This document shows, in pieces, positions 11,863 through 24,811 of a DNA stretch of 64,000 bases (position 1 is the first letter of the stretch; the number at the start of each line of letters is the position of its first letter). The translations under genes and the position numbers were made by a program. The notes beneath the pieces are model-generated. The model ran no database searches, had not been told where the DNA came from, and saw only the letters and a list, made by a program, of their open reading frames with translations. Source of the stretch: Zychaea mexicana (taxonomy: Eukaryota; Mucoromycota; Mucoromycetes; Mucorales; Lichtheimiaceae). The stretch spans positions 301,142-365,141 of the forward strand of contig NW_026516698.1 of NCBI RefSeq assembly GCF_025766255.1. Reading direction: 5' to 3'.

Positions 11863-14158
11863 TTTTCTATGTTCGTTGAAATGTTACTGGAAATGTCTGC
11901 ACATCTGACCATTTTTATGTATGTACAAGAAAAGCCGATTTTAATCCAGACCATTGGATACCCCTAATAATAGGAACTCATGCCGAGAATAATTGAGGTT
12001 TTTCCTGATTTTATTGCAAAAAGTGTAAGTTTGCAAGTTACGGGTAAACATTGCTGCTTAAGCACTGAATAAGTCAATTAACAAACACCACGTCGTTGTT
12101 CATCCAAGGGAGACGATGTACGATGCGTTCCGTGGAAACAATCTTATAAGTCTTGGTATGCCGGTAATCTACCGGCCATTCAACTACCCGTTAGTGATAT
12201 CACGATCTGATAAAACTTATTTGCCTATATTTATTGTTGCCATTTTATTCGTCGATAAGACTTAAAGCATGCTTCTGTCAACCGATGTTGCACAAATTGA
12301 AGCTGTTTCTACCTCGATATGTGCAAAAGACACAAAAGTTTATGCAAGTTGCAGATTGTGCCAAACTACTTATTTATATTTTTGCATTTTGCAGAAAACG
12401 TTGTTGATAATATATGAGAAATTGCAAAACCTGCAGAAGTAGCAAAATCCGGGTACAGTACTAGCAGTTTAGTTATGGACATAAATAGGATGGATTGATA
12501 ATGGTTTTGACCAACAACCTAAGTGAGTTTGTAGTGAAGGAATATTTAGATAGGTTGATAGTCAGATATTCTGTCCGCTTCTACGGTATTTACTACTCGG
12601 ATGTTCATATAATGTATGTTATTACGATGTCATTTCAGTAAAGAATTTGGTAGCAAATTAAAACAGAATAAAAACATAGTGATACAAACATGAAGCATAT
12701 CACTTCTTAGTGGTTGTTTGGGCTCTCCTTAGAAGCCCTATGGAATCATTGGATATGAAGGTGAATATTTGAAGCAGCCTTGTGTTGATAATGAAACGCA
12801 AATGCTTCAAACCACGCCGGTAACCTGATCTTTCCATACTCGATGAGCCTACGGTGTTGGTAGCTCTCTTTGTAGCTTCATCGCTGTTGGTCTTCTCGCT
12901 ACTGTTCACGTTATGCGTCCTCACGGGGAGCCGGTTGCCAGATTCGAACCGGAATTGAATTTAGAAACGAGTTTTTTAAGTCGCAAAATTTAAAGGAACG
13001 GGATTACTCATGGTTGTAGTAGTAACTGCATAAAATCGAAGGGAAGACGTAAATATTGTAGTGTATATATTTAGCAAAGAATGTGAATTAAAGACGTTAT
13101 CTGTTTCATTGTCGATAGCAGCTCAGTATGACCGTGCGTAGTTGATTGCTATGTATTAATCGTGTTCTAACTGTTGGTCTAGTAAGGGGAATTAAGACCT
13201 TGCCGCATAAAAGATTGCTGGATCATTTACATGATGTCGTGTGCATAAATCGGCGTGCCCATAATTCTCAGCACTAAACGTTGCATGCTTAGCAAGAATT
13301 GTCCCTTTTCTCTTGCCTTTCCCTCTTTCCACTCATCTTCTTTTTTTTTGTTTTCTCCTCCTGTCTTCCCACCCTCTTCGTTTAACTCGTTTCCCCATTC
13401 GCAAATATTCTTTCACAAGTTAATGTTCTCGCTTTCAGTGATCTTGTAATTTTGTACTCGGTTCTCAATTCCAAGCAAAGAGAACCAACTCGTCAAGAAT
13501 CGAGCCGACCCAACTTCTGTCTCGGTTCCTCGGTCCTCATGAGAATCGTTAATCCACGTGCAAGTATTGAAGTTGCCCACGGCCGTCACTAAAACTTTGA
13601 AACCGAGCCGCCTAGTTGTGATAAATGGGTGAATGCTGCTGACCGGGGCTACCGGTATTAGCAAAAGACATAATTTTTTCATCTCGGCTGCTGTGCGGCC
13701 TAGGTATACCATATCCTCAAAACTTCACAGCAAGATATCAACGTGTTGGCGCATACTTTTTTTGTGTAGAAGATGATTTATTGAAATACCGTTTTTGTCG
13801 GTATTTATGATATCAGAAAAGAGAGTTGACAAGCGCACTATGAATTAGTACAGTTTTCTATATGTATCCTACGTAGCGCTAATGCGTCTGGATATCATTG
13901 CCACTACCATCCTCCATATATGGAACTCCCACTGACATCAAGTGTTTCAAGGATCAACCTTCTGGCCCGATGGTGTGGCAGCCCGCATTACATACGAATC
14001 TCCGGACCGAGCATTACATAGAACGAGTGTTGGTTTCAAAGACCAAAATTGATGCAAAATGTGGACAATAATGATTGCACAGGTTTACTTTAAGAGCTGA
14101 AAACGATACATATCACTGTGATTGAGATGTGTAACATTTTACAGCGGATGTACGAAAA
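11863..14158. other. AT-rich gene-poor region
   Basis: No supportable gene over 2.3 kb. There is a pyrimidine-rich stretch at about 13300-13400 and a short inverted repeat CCGGTT...AACCGG near 12929-12951. Several short open frames, for example on the minus strand at 13413-13712, match no family I recognise. Confidence 0.5.
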
Positions 14159-15027
14159 TTGCGATCTACAAGTATTCCATTCGCAAACCTGCCTCTTCTT
14201 CTAAGGGTAGAAAAACTTGGCCAAGGCAGGGGTTCTACTGGAGATGTTTATGAAGGTGCTGACCGGATCACGGACGAAGCAATGCAAAAATACCATGTGT
14301 ATAGAGCAAGCTATCAACTGCCCGGAAATACCTTGACAGACACCAACGACCCACAACACAGTATCGCCAGTACAACGCCGGTGCTAATGGTGCACAAAGT
14401 AGTTTTATCGCTGCACTGGACGCATTTTTTTTTGCATGGATCACTACTCGATGGCGACAAGTAGCTCAAACTTGCGAGACCATACGCCAGCATCACCATC
14501 ACTGTCTTTGTATCATGTTGATCAGAAAACACGATTATACCGCCTTTAATACAGCCCACCACATCAACAAGTTTTGTACAACTTATGCGCGAATAATATG
14601 CCTGAATCACATAGAAGGTTTCTTAAAAGCCTTGAACACGCAACCAACTTGTCCTCTTCTGATCGAACAGAAAAAGCACTTTCAACACAAGCAATACTAG
14701 TATTAGTACAAGTAGTAGTAGTAATTATAGCGACCTCTCTATAAAAGTATGCCTCATCAATGCCCTCCTCCGATCGTGGTTGGATTGGCTTCTTATAGCC
14801 AGCTACCTGCTAGTTTATTGCAAAACACGTATCTGATCATGAATTTTTGAGCAATAACAACGATGCTGCTTTAGTTAGCATCACTGGCCATTCCAGGAAA
14901 ACAGTTTACATTATGCGGGTACACGGCGGCTCTCCCAACCAGAGCAGGACAAACAACTCCGCTATTGGAATAAACTTGTCTCCACGTTTTTTCGTTCCTG
15001 ATCTGCTACTTTGCTCTTCGTTCGACC
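14159..15027. other. Possible decayed coding relic and promoter of the ER DnaJ gene
   Basis: A plus-strand frame at 14159-14464 contains KLGQGRGSTGDVYEG, which resembles the glycine-rich ATP loop of a protein kinase, but none of the later kinase motifs can be found. The part nearest 15028 would hold the promoter of the next gene. Treated as relic or chance. Confidence 0.25.
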
Positions 15028-16192
15028 ATGAGATGGAGCTCGCTGTGCATAACGCTTAGCATTTTGCTAGCTTTGTTGACCATCTCTGCTCCATCAGCAC
15101 GAGCATGGCAACAATGTAAGTTGTTGACTTTATATTTTTGGGAAGGATGACAACAATGCTTGCTCCGCGATCTTGACAGATAGTTTATTCTTAGCTGATT
15201 TTGAGATTTTCGACTTGGTGGATGAGTTGGAGCAATCTGAAGGCAAAGACGTTAATTTCTACAGCTGGCTTAACGTGCAGGTATGTGGCTCTTTCTTTTT
15301 AAATAATATATTGTTGACTGGTAAAACTCATTTCTGTAAACAATAGCCCTCTGCTTCCTCAACGGATATCAACCGAGCCTACCGAAAACTTTCACTGAAG
15401 CTCCAGTGAGTATTTCCTCTCACCCTTGTTGTAGCCACATGTAAAGCAATATAACCAAGGGCAGTAGCTAAACTAACTATAATTAGCCCTGACAAGAACA
15501 AAAAGGATGCCCAAGCAAAAGAAAGATTTGCACGACTAGGCAAGATCGTAGGTATCCTTCGCGACGGAGCTAAACGTGAACGCTACGACCATTTCTACAA
15601 GAACGGTGTGCCACGCTGGCGCGGTACAGGCTACTATTACTCGCGTTTCCGCCCTGGCTTGGGATTTGTGGTTGTGTTTTTGATTGGCTTGTCGGGAGCG
15701 ATGCAATATATTGTTGGCTGGGTCAATTACTATCTTGAAAAGAAGCGGATCGTAGGCTTCGTCCAGGACGCGCGTGCAGCATTAACGCAGAATGTTCCCA
15801 AATCGCAAGGAGCACCCACCATGGGCCGCAGCTATGTCGAGGTCGGTGGCCGTGTATTGCGATGCGAAGTCAAATCGGACGAATATATCATCATTTATCC
15901 GACCAAAGATGAGGAGCCTGTCCATTTGAACACTGAGTGGATCACAAAGCCAACGGTGACCAACAATGTGTACTTTATCCGGTGGATTGCTGGTGTGTTC
16001 TACAAGGTGACTGGCAAACCCATGCCCACCGCCAAAGAAATGGACGAAAGCCCAGAAACCAGTGACCAGGAACAAGAACAGCAGCAAGATGGCACAACAA
16101 AATCGAAAAAGAAAGCGAAAAAAGGAAAGCCCGTAGCAGTGACAGGATCCAAAGTGGGTGGTCGTCGTAGAGCAGTGAAGCCTCAGAATTAG
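15028..16192 (+). CDS. ER membrane J-domain protein (DNAJC1/ERJ5 type)
   Basis: Four exons, 15028-15115, 15195-15280, 15347-15405 and 15487-16192, total 939 bases (312 residues). A signal sequence (about residues 1-26) is followed by FEIFDLVDELE and a luminal J domain. Its HPD motif (residues 78-80) is split by the third intron, and a membrane span follows at about 135-157 (GLGFVVVFLIGLSGAMQYIVGWV). The C-terminal tail is cytoplasmic and very basic (Lys/Arg-rich with KKKAKKGK). This order matches mammalian DNAJC1/MTJ1 and fungal ERJ5, which stimulate the ER Hsp70 (BiP/Kar2). A role in ER folding is inferred from the family. The acceptor of exon 2 could instead be an upstream CAG, adding a few residues; the chosen site gives AWQQSDFEIFDLVDE, closest to the family. 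Confidence 0.88.
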
Positions 16193-16386
16193 AAAGAGCT
16201 TTCAAGCGTGTCTTTTTTTTTCTAGATTACAAAAGTAAAAGTATGTGTATAAAAAAAACCAAATGAAACTTGGATCAAGGAAAAATATAAGAGGAGGGAC
16301 TGGGGCAGCGGCTGACAGGAGGGAATGGGAAGAAGAAGAAAAGAGATATCATGAATATGTGACATGCTAGATTATGGAAAATATGA

Positions 16387-16413
16387 GTGTGTGTGTGTGT
16401 GTGTGTGTGTGTG
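16387..16413. repeat. (GT)n microsatellite
   Basis: About 13 GT units in the roughly 310-base gap between the convergent DnaJ and RhoGEF genes. The rest of the gap holds only 3' flanks. Confidence 0.95.
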
Positions 16414-16500
16414 CAAAAGTATATATAAACGTGAAGAAGATAGGTATAGTGGTCCTGGTGTATTATATGTGCAATAGTTTCCCGCTCTCGCCTCTTGGTT

Positions 16501-19500
16501 TTACCATCCATTTTCTTCGTTCTTGGTCTTGATGTACTCGAGAACCTTGTTCGTTGTCTTTTCATCCTTAAACTGAACCATGTACACCATGCTACTTCGA
16601 GACTGTTCGTTGGTGAGGAGAAAAGATACACGTTTCGGGTTGACTTGCTTGACGTTGCTGCTCATCACCGTGGCACTAACAAGTCTATGTTTGCCGTTCT
16701 CGATACACACGTGCATCTTCTTGCTGGGCATTTGCTGAGCCAGTCGTAGCGTCACGCTGCCCATGCTGTTCCAAATCGTCGGGTCCACTTGTGAATACAG
16801 CTTGCCTCGACACTGCAACAATGCCGATAGTGTTTGCGGCATTTCCTCGAGATAAGATCGAGCGTCTGTTGGCATGGGTGTGTCGAATAAGGAAACAGAA
16901 TGTAACATTGACGGTGAGGAATGCAACGAGGGCGTGGTCTTTAATGTAGCGACAGATCGTTCCGAATTGGCTCGAATCATACTGCCGTTTCCATTTTCTG
17001 CTGCTGCTGCTGCAGGCCCTCCAAGAAGCTGTGTAGCTTCAAAGTGGACACGTTGAAGGACGCTCGTAAGTTCTACAGCGTCTGCTCGTCGATCAAAATG
17101 GATCAAATAGTTTTCTTTTTTATCGCCCATGGATAAAGATACGCTCACGTCCGATTCGCCTTGCTGCTCTACCACTGTGGTAGGCACGATCCATGCGTTT
17201 AGGTAGAGCTGTCGACTCTGGAGTAGCTGAATCGATAGTGCTGAGCGGTTGGCGTTCGTGGTGCGGACGTGAATAGAACATGATTCTTGTGCCGAGTACC
17301 AGCGCTGGTCTTTCCAGTGGAACACTTCGCATCGGCCGTGACTGTACAGAATTTGTCGCGTAGCACTCGCAAATGCCCCTGGCTGTAGTAATCTCTCCAA
17401 GGTTAGTTTTACAAACAGTGAGACATCAGAAATAGTATCAAACATTTTGTTACTTACACTAGGCGGTGGAGATGCAAGATCTTCAAGACTTGTTGATGGT
17501 GCCTTGTGTGAATCAAGTCGGGCGGGTGGTAGCTGAGGAGGTTTCTGCCGTTGTCTTGGTGTTGGCATGCTAGCCGACTGAGCAAGGTTAGGTTCACCTC
17601 TGTTGAGTGGATGTTGTGAAGTAGTGGTCGAGTTTGATGCTAATGGCTGCGCATACTGCTGTTGGCGAATAGACGTTGTTCGTATGGGTGGTGGGACGTG
17701 TCTTGCAGATGATGTTCGTGGAAGAAGTACTGGTGTGCTACGTTGAGATTGCTGCTGTGGCTGTGTTACGGAAATATTGGATGAAATAGAGGTGTTTGCT
17801 TCATTTCTAACTACACTCTCTGGCATGCTTCCTTTACGTGGGGGTGGAGATATGACTGGTTTTGCTTGCTCAATAGAGGAGGGTGACCCTCGCTCTGTTG
17901 CTGCGGTAGACGAAGACCCTCGTGCTAATGAGTACTCAGAAGGAGATGATTTGGTCGACTCGGCAAAAGAATCGACAGATGCTGCTAGCGCTGACCTGAC
18001 CGATTGAAGGCCATTGTTGGATGCATTTACTCCTCCATGCTGACACTGTTGTTGTTGAGGATGCTGTAGAATATTGTCTGAAGGAGGATTTGGCGACGGA
18101 GTTCTGGATAAGACTGTACTCTGTGATGATGAACGTGGAGCAATAGGCACGCTAGGTTGTTTTACTGTGGATGAAGAGGACGATGAAGACGATGGTTTTG
18201 TTTGCGCGAGAGGCCTGTTGTCTTCGTCGTCATCGTCATCATCTCCTTGTGTGATCGTCATAGAGGAGGATAGTGACATTTTGTGCATTTCTGGCTTGAT
18301 ATATGTCATTTGTACAGGAGCCGATCCCATGTCAGTGTCTTTAACAATATTGCTGTTATTATTGCTGCTGTTGCTCTTCTTTTGCTTTGAATCGCTAGCG
18401 TTGCTCGGGATAGGCGGTACCGGAGGTACAGAGGGTACCTCGACAGCAGGCCACTTTTCATTTTCGGAAGGATCCGGTATTTTTGAAAGAATCTTGACTG
18501 AACGTGGTTGTATGTTTGCCAAATCCTGACCATCAGAATCCATGGTGGGCTCGTCAGGATACGACTTTTCAGCGGATAATGGTGGCTCTTTGTGATCATC
18601 GTCATCGCTGTCATCAAAAAACCGACCATCGTAAAAGTCCATAATCGTATCTCGGAATGCATCGCGTCGTGCACGTGGCAATTCGTCTAGTTCTTTGTCG
18701 TCGTTGACGTTGGCACGCTTATCGTCAGAACCGTTAGAGTACAGCGCATAGACATCCGCGCTGTTTTTGTTGCTCGCTTGTTCACTGTCCAAGTCGTCTT
18801 TGACCAGCGCTGATGATGCCATCGAGTATCCTCGATCGTTCGCTTGTGACATCTCTTGTTGGAGCTGCAATACTCGCTGTTTGACCGTTGTTACCAGCGG
18901 AATTGGCTTCAATGTCGATGCACTCGGTGCTGTTGAGCTGGCACCAACCCACGCGTTGCGTACTTCTCGTGAATCGGCACGCATGATGATATGGTGTGTT
19001 CCATTTATCGTAAACTGCAAAAGATATTCGCCCACGAGTTCGCGGTCCAAAGACACGGCTCTAACTGACAATTGACGAACAGTAAATGGCGGGAACATCA
19101 AACAGTAATTCTGTCGCCCAAAGTCTAGTTCTCGACAGATAGCCAATTCTGCTGTTGTCAATGCGGCCCGAATTCGTGTTGAAGTGTCGTTCTTGTGTTG
19201 GGGTACCATGACAAAACTATCCTGCATGATCAATTGAACGTCCGGTGCTTTCCATTGAAGTTTGAAACGCTGCGCAGAAGGAAACACAAATATTTGTTAA
19301 TCAACGTTTAGACATTGGGTTGCCTCCCCGCCCGCCCCTGAGCGATCACGTATACCACGTACTATCGAGGTACGGCTGAAAAAATCCCGCACTTGGCTGC
19401 AATCAACTTGGTCGATAAAAGACGCCAGAATATTTGGGTCGAGTTTTATAGAAGGCAACGGCTCGTGGATCTGTTCTTCCATGCGTTTCAGTTCTTCTCT

Positions 19501-20700
19501 TTGTTGCTGCTTTAGTCTTACTTGCTGTCGATGCGAATCATGGAGTGATGTAATTGAAGGTGATTTGCTTATTGCAATATTGTTTTGAGACATATTAATT
19601 AATGTGTCGATCCTTTCGTTGGCACGTAGCAATAAATTGTGATCAGCTCGTCCTGGCTTGGTGCACTGCAAAAGTTTCTGCAGGAAATTTGATCGCCATT
19701 GCTCATATTATTAGCATTTTCTGAAGCTCTGGCCACCCCCAAAGTGAATTAAAACAAAGACCCACATGGTACAACGCTTTGTAATAATGCAATCGCTTCA
19801 ATGGTGCCTCGAATAACGTTTCGAGCGTGATTTTACATTTGAAATTGGCAGATAGATTCTACAGCGTCGGTGTTAATATTGTCAGGAGACATTTGTACTG
19901 GCAAGATATATCAACTTACTTCTAGTAAGTGGCTAATGGAAAGGTTATTGATGAGTTCGGACCGTTGATCCAGGTTTGGAATTGAAGTCCTTACGAAATT
20001 AGCATACGGGGCTTCCATATCTTCAATCTAGAAAAAAAAAAGAAACCAGAAAAAATCGAGTTGATATCTTGCTCTCGTACTCGTTTGAGGCCCCCTTCCT
20101 CCACTATTGTTGTTATTATTAGGATTTACCCCTCCCCCCAAAGACTTCTAATAATAGCCCCCCATTTTCCGTACGTACCCATTGCATCAAAACATCGCCA
20201 AGTTCTTTCATCGCTTTCGGATCGCTCGCGACCTTGGCTAGTTTCTATTCATGAGATGATGAAGACACGTGTCTGTTCAGCAATCCACCCAGAGATATTC
20301 ACGCGTGATATGATGGTATGTGTCGAAAGTTGCAGCTTGTATTACCGTGCAAAACCGTTTGTTGACCTTTAGAATGTCGTGAACGTTTTTCAGCAGTTCG
20401 GAAAAGTCAGGTGCAGCAGAAACTGTTTGTTTCATCCATATCGGTGCGATTTGCTGATACAGTTAAATTAAATTCAAAAGTAAAAAAAGCTTAGTTGTTT
20501 GTTGTTATTATTGTTACGTGTTTTAATAGAAAAGTGGGGAAAAAATAGCAACAATTTACAGAGTCGATCATTCTCAGGGTCTCGAGGTATGATTTCTCCG
20601 TATGAATAAGGTCGGACAGTGGATTCGTCTGTGTCGTGGTTTGCCGTGGACGCGATGGTTGAGAAACAGGAATGGAGTGCGATGAGGACGTGGACAACAT
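16501..20700 (-). CDS. Dbl-type Rho guanine nucleotide exchange factor with several PH-like domains
   Basis: Seven exons, 20700-20560, 20453-20346, 20244-20179, 20027-19920, 19858-19766, 19677-19363 and 19269-16501, all split between codons; about 1199 residues. Exons 1-6 encode a DH domain (NPLSDLIHTEKSYLETLRMID, then KRFCT, and APLKRLHYYKALYHKLLQ equivalent to the DH core helix), which loads GTP on Rho/Rac/Cdc42 GTPases. Exon 7 begins with a PH domain (FKLQWKAPDVQLIMQDSFVM). A long disordered Ser/Pro/Gln region with poly-Asp runs follows, and two further PH-like modules end the protein; the last (YMVQFKDEKTTNKVLEYIK) has a Ran-binding/EVH-like look. Within exon 7 the 63 bases at about 17456-17394 begin GTAAGT and end CTAACCTTGGAG, so they may be a small in-frame intron (21 residues). 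A role in polarity or wall growth is inferred. Confidence 0.82.
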
Positions 20701-21495
20701 GACGGATAAGGGTAATAGAAAAAAGACAAGAAGGAAGAAAAAGAGAAAGAGGAGTTAGAGAAAGTGAGGAAGAGACACACTGGCAACGAGAAGCAGGTAA
20801 TTAAAGGTGTTGGAGAGGGTCTATCTTTCTGTTATTAGGAGTGTATTAGTTAGTGTGTGTGGGGGCGGGAGGAGAGGGGGGGAAGCGATTGAAGGGTGCG
20901 ATCTTGAAATCTTTTGGCAACAATGTCGAAATAAAAAAAAAAACGTATAAAAGAAGAGGAAAAGAGCTGGGTTATGCTGCCATTATTGCTCTATTCTTTT
21001 CGTTTTCCAAGAGTAAAGTAAGTTTCAAGAAAGAAAGTGGGGACACTTTGCTTCACTGTGGCGGGCACCAAGCTGGGTTGGATAGCACACACACACAAAC
21101 ACACATTGCATGTGGTACGAATCGGTGTTTTTGTTGAACCTCAAGGACGATCCCTCACAAGGAAAAGTGCACCGTGTTCATCCCCAATTCGGGGAGGGGG
21201 TTGCAATCCATATCACTTGAACATTCAGCTTTTTGTGCTCGACTAATATATGAACATGACACTAACCAAGCACAAACACCACTTGACTGCGCATGGCTGC
21301 TGCTGCTGCTGCCAAAGCTAAAGCTAAAGAAGGACACCTTCAAAGAGGGTGGGGGGGGGGAGCGGAAATAGAGTACGAGAGATTTCATTTCCCGTAGTAC
21401 CACAGTTAAGAAAAATGCCCAGATATGGTAAAATTTACAGTTTATATACTACACATATGTCGTAAGTCATCAAGTGCTGCACCGCCCCAATCCCG
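20701..21495. other. Promoter region of the RhoGEF gene and 3' flank of the CC2D1-like gene
   Basis: Purine-rich on the plus strand (20707-20900), with a short GT run near 20852 and an ACAC run near 21090. No gene recognised. Confidence 0.5.
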
Positions 21496-24400
21496 TTAGC
21501 CTGCTTCCTCACTAGCCTGCTGTTCAGCCATCGCTGCTGTGGCTTCATCTATCTCGTCTTGCATGATCTTTTTACGTGCCAGCGCTACCTTGGCCAAGTC
21601 CAGCCGGTGATGCTTCTTGAATACCAGTGCAAGCTGTCGATCTCGCTCCATTCGCTTACGTACATTCGACAGGTACATGCCCATATCCAACACGCCCGTC
21701 TGTACCTGGATCACCAGCATATTCATCTTGATTTCCAGGGCCTGCTTCCTATCCATCAGTTCCTCCTTGGTAGCTGCGTCTACCTGTTTGCCCGACGACA
21801 AGGCGTTGTTCGCAATGTTGATCTCATAATCCAGCACCATGTTGGATATGATACTGTCCGAGCTATTACATATCCCCAATATCGTATTTTGGTTTTTGTG
21901 AGTAAAGTACAAGCGGAATTTTTTTTTTTTGTGCCTATTTAGCGTTTCACTCACCTGTTCAATTCTTCTTCGGCTTCCTCTAATTCTTTATTCTCCTTGG
22001 ATTCAGCTGCAGGTGGTGACACAGGGTTAGATGGCGAGGGATTCTTGCCAATGGACGATAGAGGGCTGCTAGTACCAGCGTTGGTGGTGGTTGTAGGGGT
22101 ACTTGGGGTGGCGGTGCCAGAAGCAGCACCAGAAGCAGTGCTAGGTGCTGATTCGGGGTTCGTTTTGCTTGGCGATGATATCGTCATATGGGTTCCTGAG
22201 CCCAACCCAGCAGCTGCTAAAATTTCACCAGTGTTCTTGCCAAACTCGTCAATGACCAGCCATCGTTCCGAGCGTCTGACAATATCCTCGCCGGTGAGAG
22301 GTTCTCGCAAATTGACTTGTACTTCCAATTTCCCGCCTGTTTTCCGCCGGCTTCCATCGATCAGCTATTTTAGAGAGAAAAGGAGACGATGGTGAATTCG
22401 TTTTTTTTTTGTTTTTACCATGTTTAGCTAGTAGCTCTGTCTTTTATATTACATTACTTACGTCAAAGATACCCGAGATGGATGCCTTATTCAAAAGTTG
22501 ATCCATTGGAATCAATATTTTACCCAAAGAAAGAGGTCGTCGGAACAATCCATACGAGTATCGGTTATGAAACACTTCAAGTGTTAGTCGTCTTCTCTGG
22601 ACATAGCGGAAAAAGGCACGGTTTCGTACGATAGGGATTTGTACAGTAACGTCAAACTCTAATATTACACTCAACATTAGCAAAAAACCACAGATCGTTT
22701 TGTTGTTGTCAATGTTCAAGTGACCTGGACTGCTGCTTTTTTTCACAGTAGTTTCGCCTTTATTTAGCGCAGCCTGAGCGGCATTCTCTGGTGGCCAGCC
22801 GCCAAGATCCCAAGTAACATAGGGTTCCACTTCAGCCGCGATATCCAACGACTGCAGCCCGATGCCACGTACTATCCGCAGCTCCATCTGATTCGAAGGT
22901 ATATGATCCAATATATTCTTGTACGAATATTCGACCTGTTCATAGTGCAGATGCGGAGTTGTCTTTTGATTCTGATCGCGTCGTGAGCGCAACGAAACCA
23001 GATCGGCAGTAAATGCCTGCTCGAGTTGTTGGAAATGCGCTTGATTGCTTCCTGATAAGGTCTTACGAGCCTGGCGTTTGGCAGTATTGGCATTCGACGA
23101 TGCTGACGCTGATGTTTGAACAGCAAGGTTGTGACACACGTCGATTTGGTATGTTAATTGCGATTCCAAGTGCTCCACTGTTGCTGCTGGCCCCGCTGTT
23201 TCGACTTGTTGGATTTGTCGGATCTTTCCGTCACCCAACGTCATGTTCGGCTTGGATGGTAGTTTACGTCGAATGTTATCCATGTCGGTCGCTTCTCCGT
23301 TCTTAACCTGAATTCCCACACGTAGTAGTTCCTTGGATACTTTAACCATTTCTTTAGCAGCTGCCAGATTACCCAAATCCTTGTAATGGTGTGCAGCTTC
23401 CTTGTGCTCCTTTTGTAGCTGTACGATTTCTTGTAGCAGCTGTCGTGCATCGACCGCTGACTTGATCTGTACTGCTGCTGCTGGTTGTTGTGATGAAGGG
23501 GAAGGTGACGGGGATGACGATGGCGAAGAGAAGGGCGACGTTGAAGAAATGGCTTTGGTATCTGTGGCGACCGGTTGGCTTGTTGTAAGTTCATCATCAT
23601 TTATTTTAATGTCGTCTTGTTTGGTACCTTCTTCTGAGGCTAGTGGCGGTGTGCGTTGTACGTCTTCCATCGGATCTTCAGCTTTGTGTGGCTCCATTGC
23701 TTGTTGAATCTCTGATAATTCGCTATATTTCTGTGCCAGTGCTTTGGACTTCCGTAAGAGTTCGACAGCTTTCTTTTTGTCACCTTGACGTTTAGCAGCC
23801 AATGCTTGTTGCTGATATTGCTTTGATTGTCTTTGTAGCTCCTCAATATCCGGCTCCTGTTCTTCTACAGGTTGCGGCTGCAAATCCATGTCATCATCTT
23901 CATCCTGTACGGTTTCAAGCGTCGTCGCAGTATTGCTGCTAGATTTCACTTTTGCTGATTCCATGGCTTGCATTGGTTCCATATCTCGCACAGGTGCCGC
24001 TTTCTTGACAGGCTCTGCATCCTGCGCTGGTTCTGGTGCTGGCGCGTCCAATAGATGATTTGTAGCGCGTTCAATATTCCCGTCGTACTTGTCAAGCGCT
24101 TCCTCTGCTTGCTGCTGTGAAAATCCCATACTCATTAGCTGCGATGCCGATTCGCTGGGAGCTTGTTTTTGCTGCTCCATAACATGGTCGTCATCCACAG
24201 ACGGCCCTTGCCCGCCACTGTCTTTACTTAATACCGATAGCTCTTTCTAACGACAAGTAAACTTAAAAAAGAGTGCAACAGAGAGGGACCCACATGCGTA
24301 CTGATCAAGATAAACTAAAACCACTCACAAGTAACGTTGGATCATTAAGGTCATCCTCGTTCAACTCGACATCCGGGTCATCGTCGTTGCCCTGAGCAAG

Positions 24401-24811
24401 CGCTGCATAGCTATCGAGGTCCAAATTTTCTATATCGCCACTTTGCTTTTTCTGCTCCTCGATTTGACGCCGACGTTGTTTTTGCTCGGCAACGACCTTA
24501 GCTTTCTGCGCAGCTGCTTTTGCTTTTTGAGCACTGTTACTTCCGCTCGGCGACGACGACGTCAACTCTTGCAGTTGTCGCTAATGTACGTAAAGTTAGA
24601 TTTCACTCAACAAGATACTTGTTCTTATAGTATGATGCCATTTACAACTATTATTTTTTTTTCTTACCAAAAGTTCAGGGTCATTTAAATCCGTGTCGTC
24701 CCCGTCGTCATGGCTTTGTTCTGGCAATGGCCCGTTGAGTAAATCGTCCAAATCAGCAAAGTCGAACTGTTGCTTTTGTTGACCACTGGTTCGTTTTCCT
24801 CCTCCAAACAT
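21496..24811 (-). CDS. CC2D1/Lgd-like protein (UBA, DM14 repeats, C2 domain)
   Basis: Five exons, 24811-24668, 24580-24329, 24246-22462, 22364-21955 and 21862-21496, total 2958 bases (985 residues). The N terminus has acidic ELNEDDLNDP-type repeats also seen in CC2D1 proteins (DLNDPELL and again DLNDPTLL). A UBA-like three-helix segment follows (SQLMSMGFSQQQAEEALDKY). Two DM14-type helical hairpins (YQQQALAAKRQGDKKKAVELL; HYKDLGNLAAAKEMVKV) precede a C2 domain (ELRIVRGIGLQSLD...EPYVTWDLGG). After it come conserved VNLREPLTGEDIV and the C-terminal helical region (LSNVRKRMERDRQLALVFKK). Animal CC2D1A/Lgd binds ESCRT-III CHMP4/Shrub and acts in endosomal sorting; the same role here is inferred. 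A UBA is not standard in animal CC2D1 and suggests a link to ubiquitinated cargo. Confidence 0.85.

Noticed and set aside
12929..12960. tRNA-like B box on the minus strand (GGTTCGAATC)
   Set aside because: The T-stem has one mismatch and one wobble, and no matching acceptor 5' end or D arm can be found upstream; the motif is part of a short inverted repeat.
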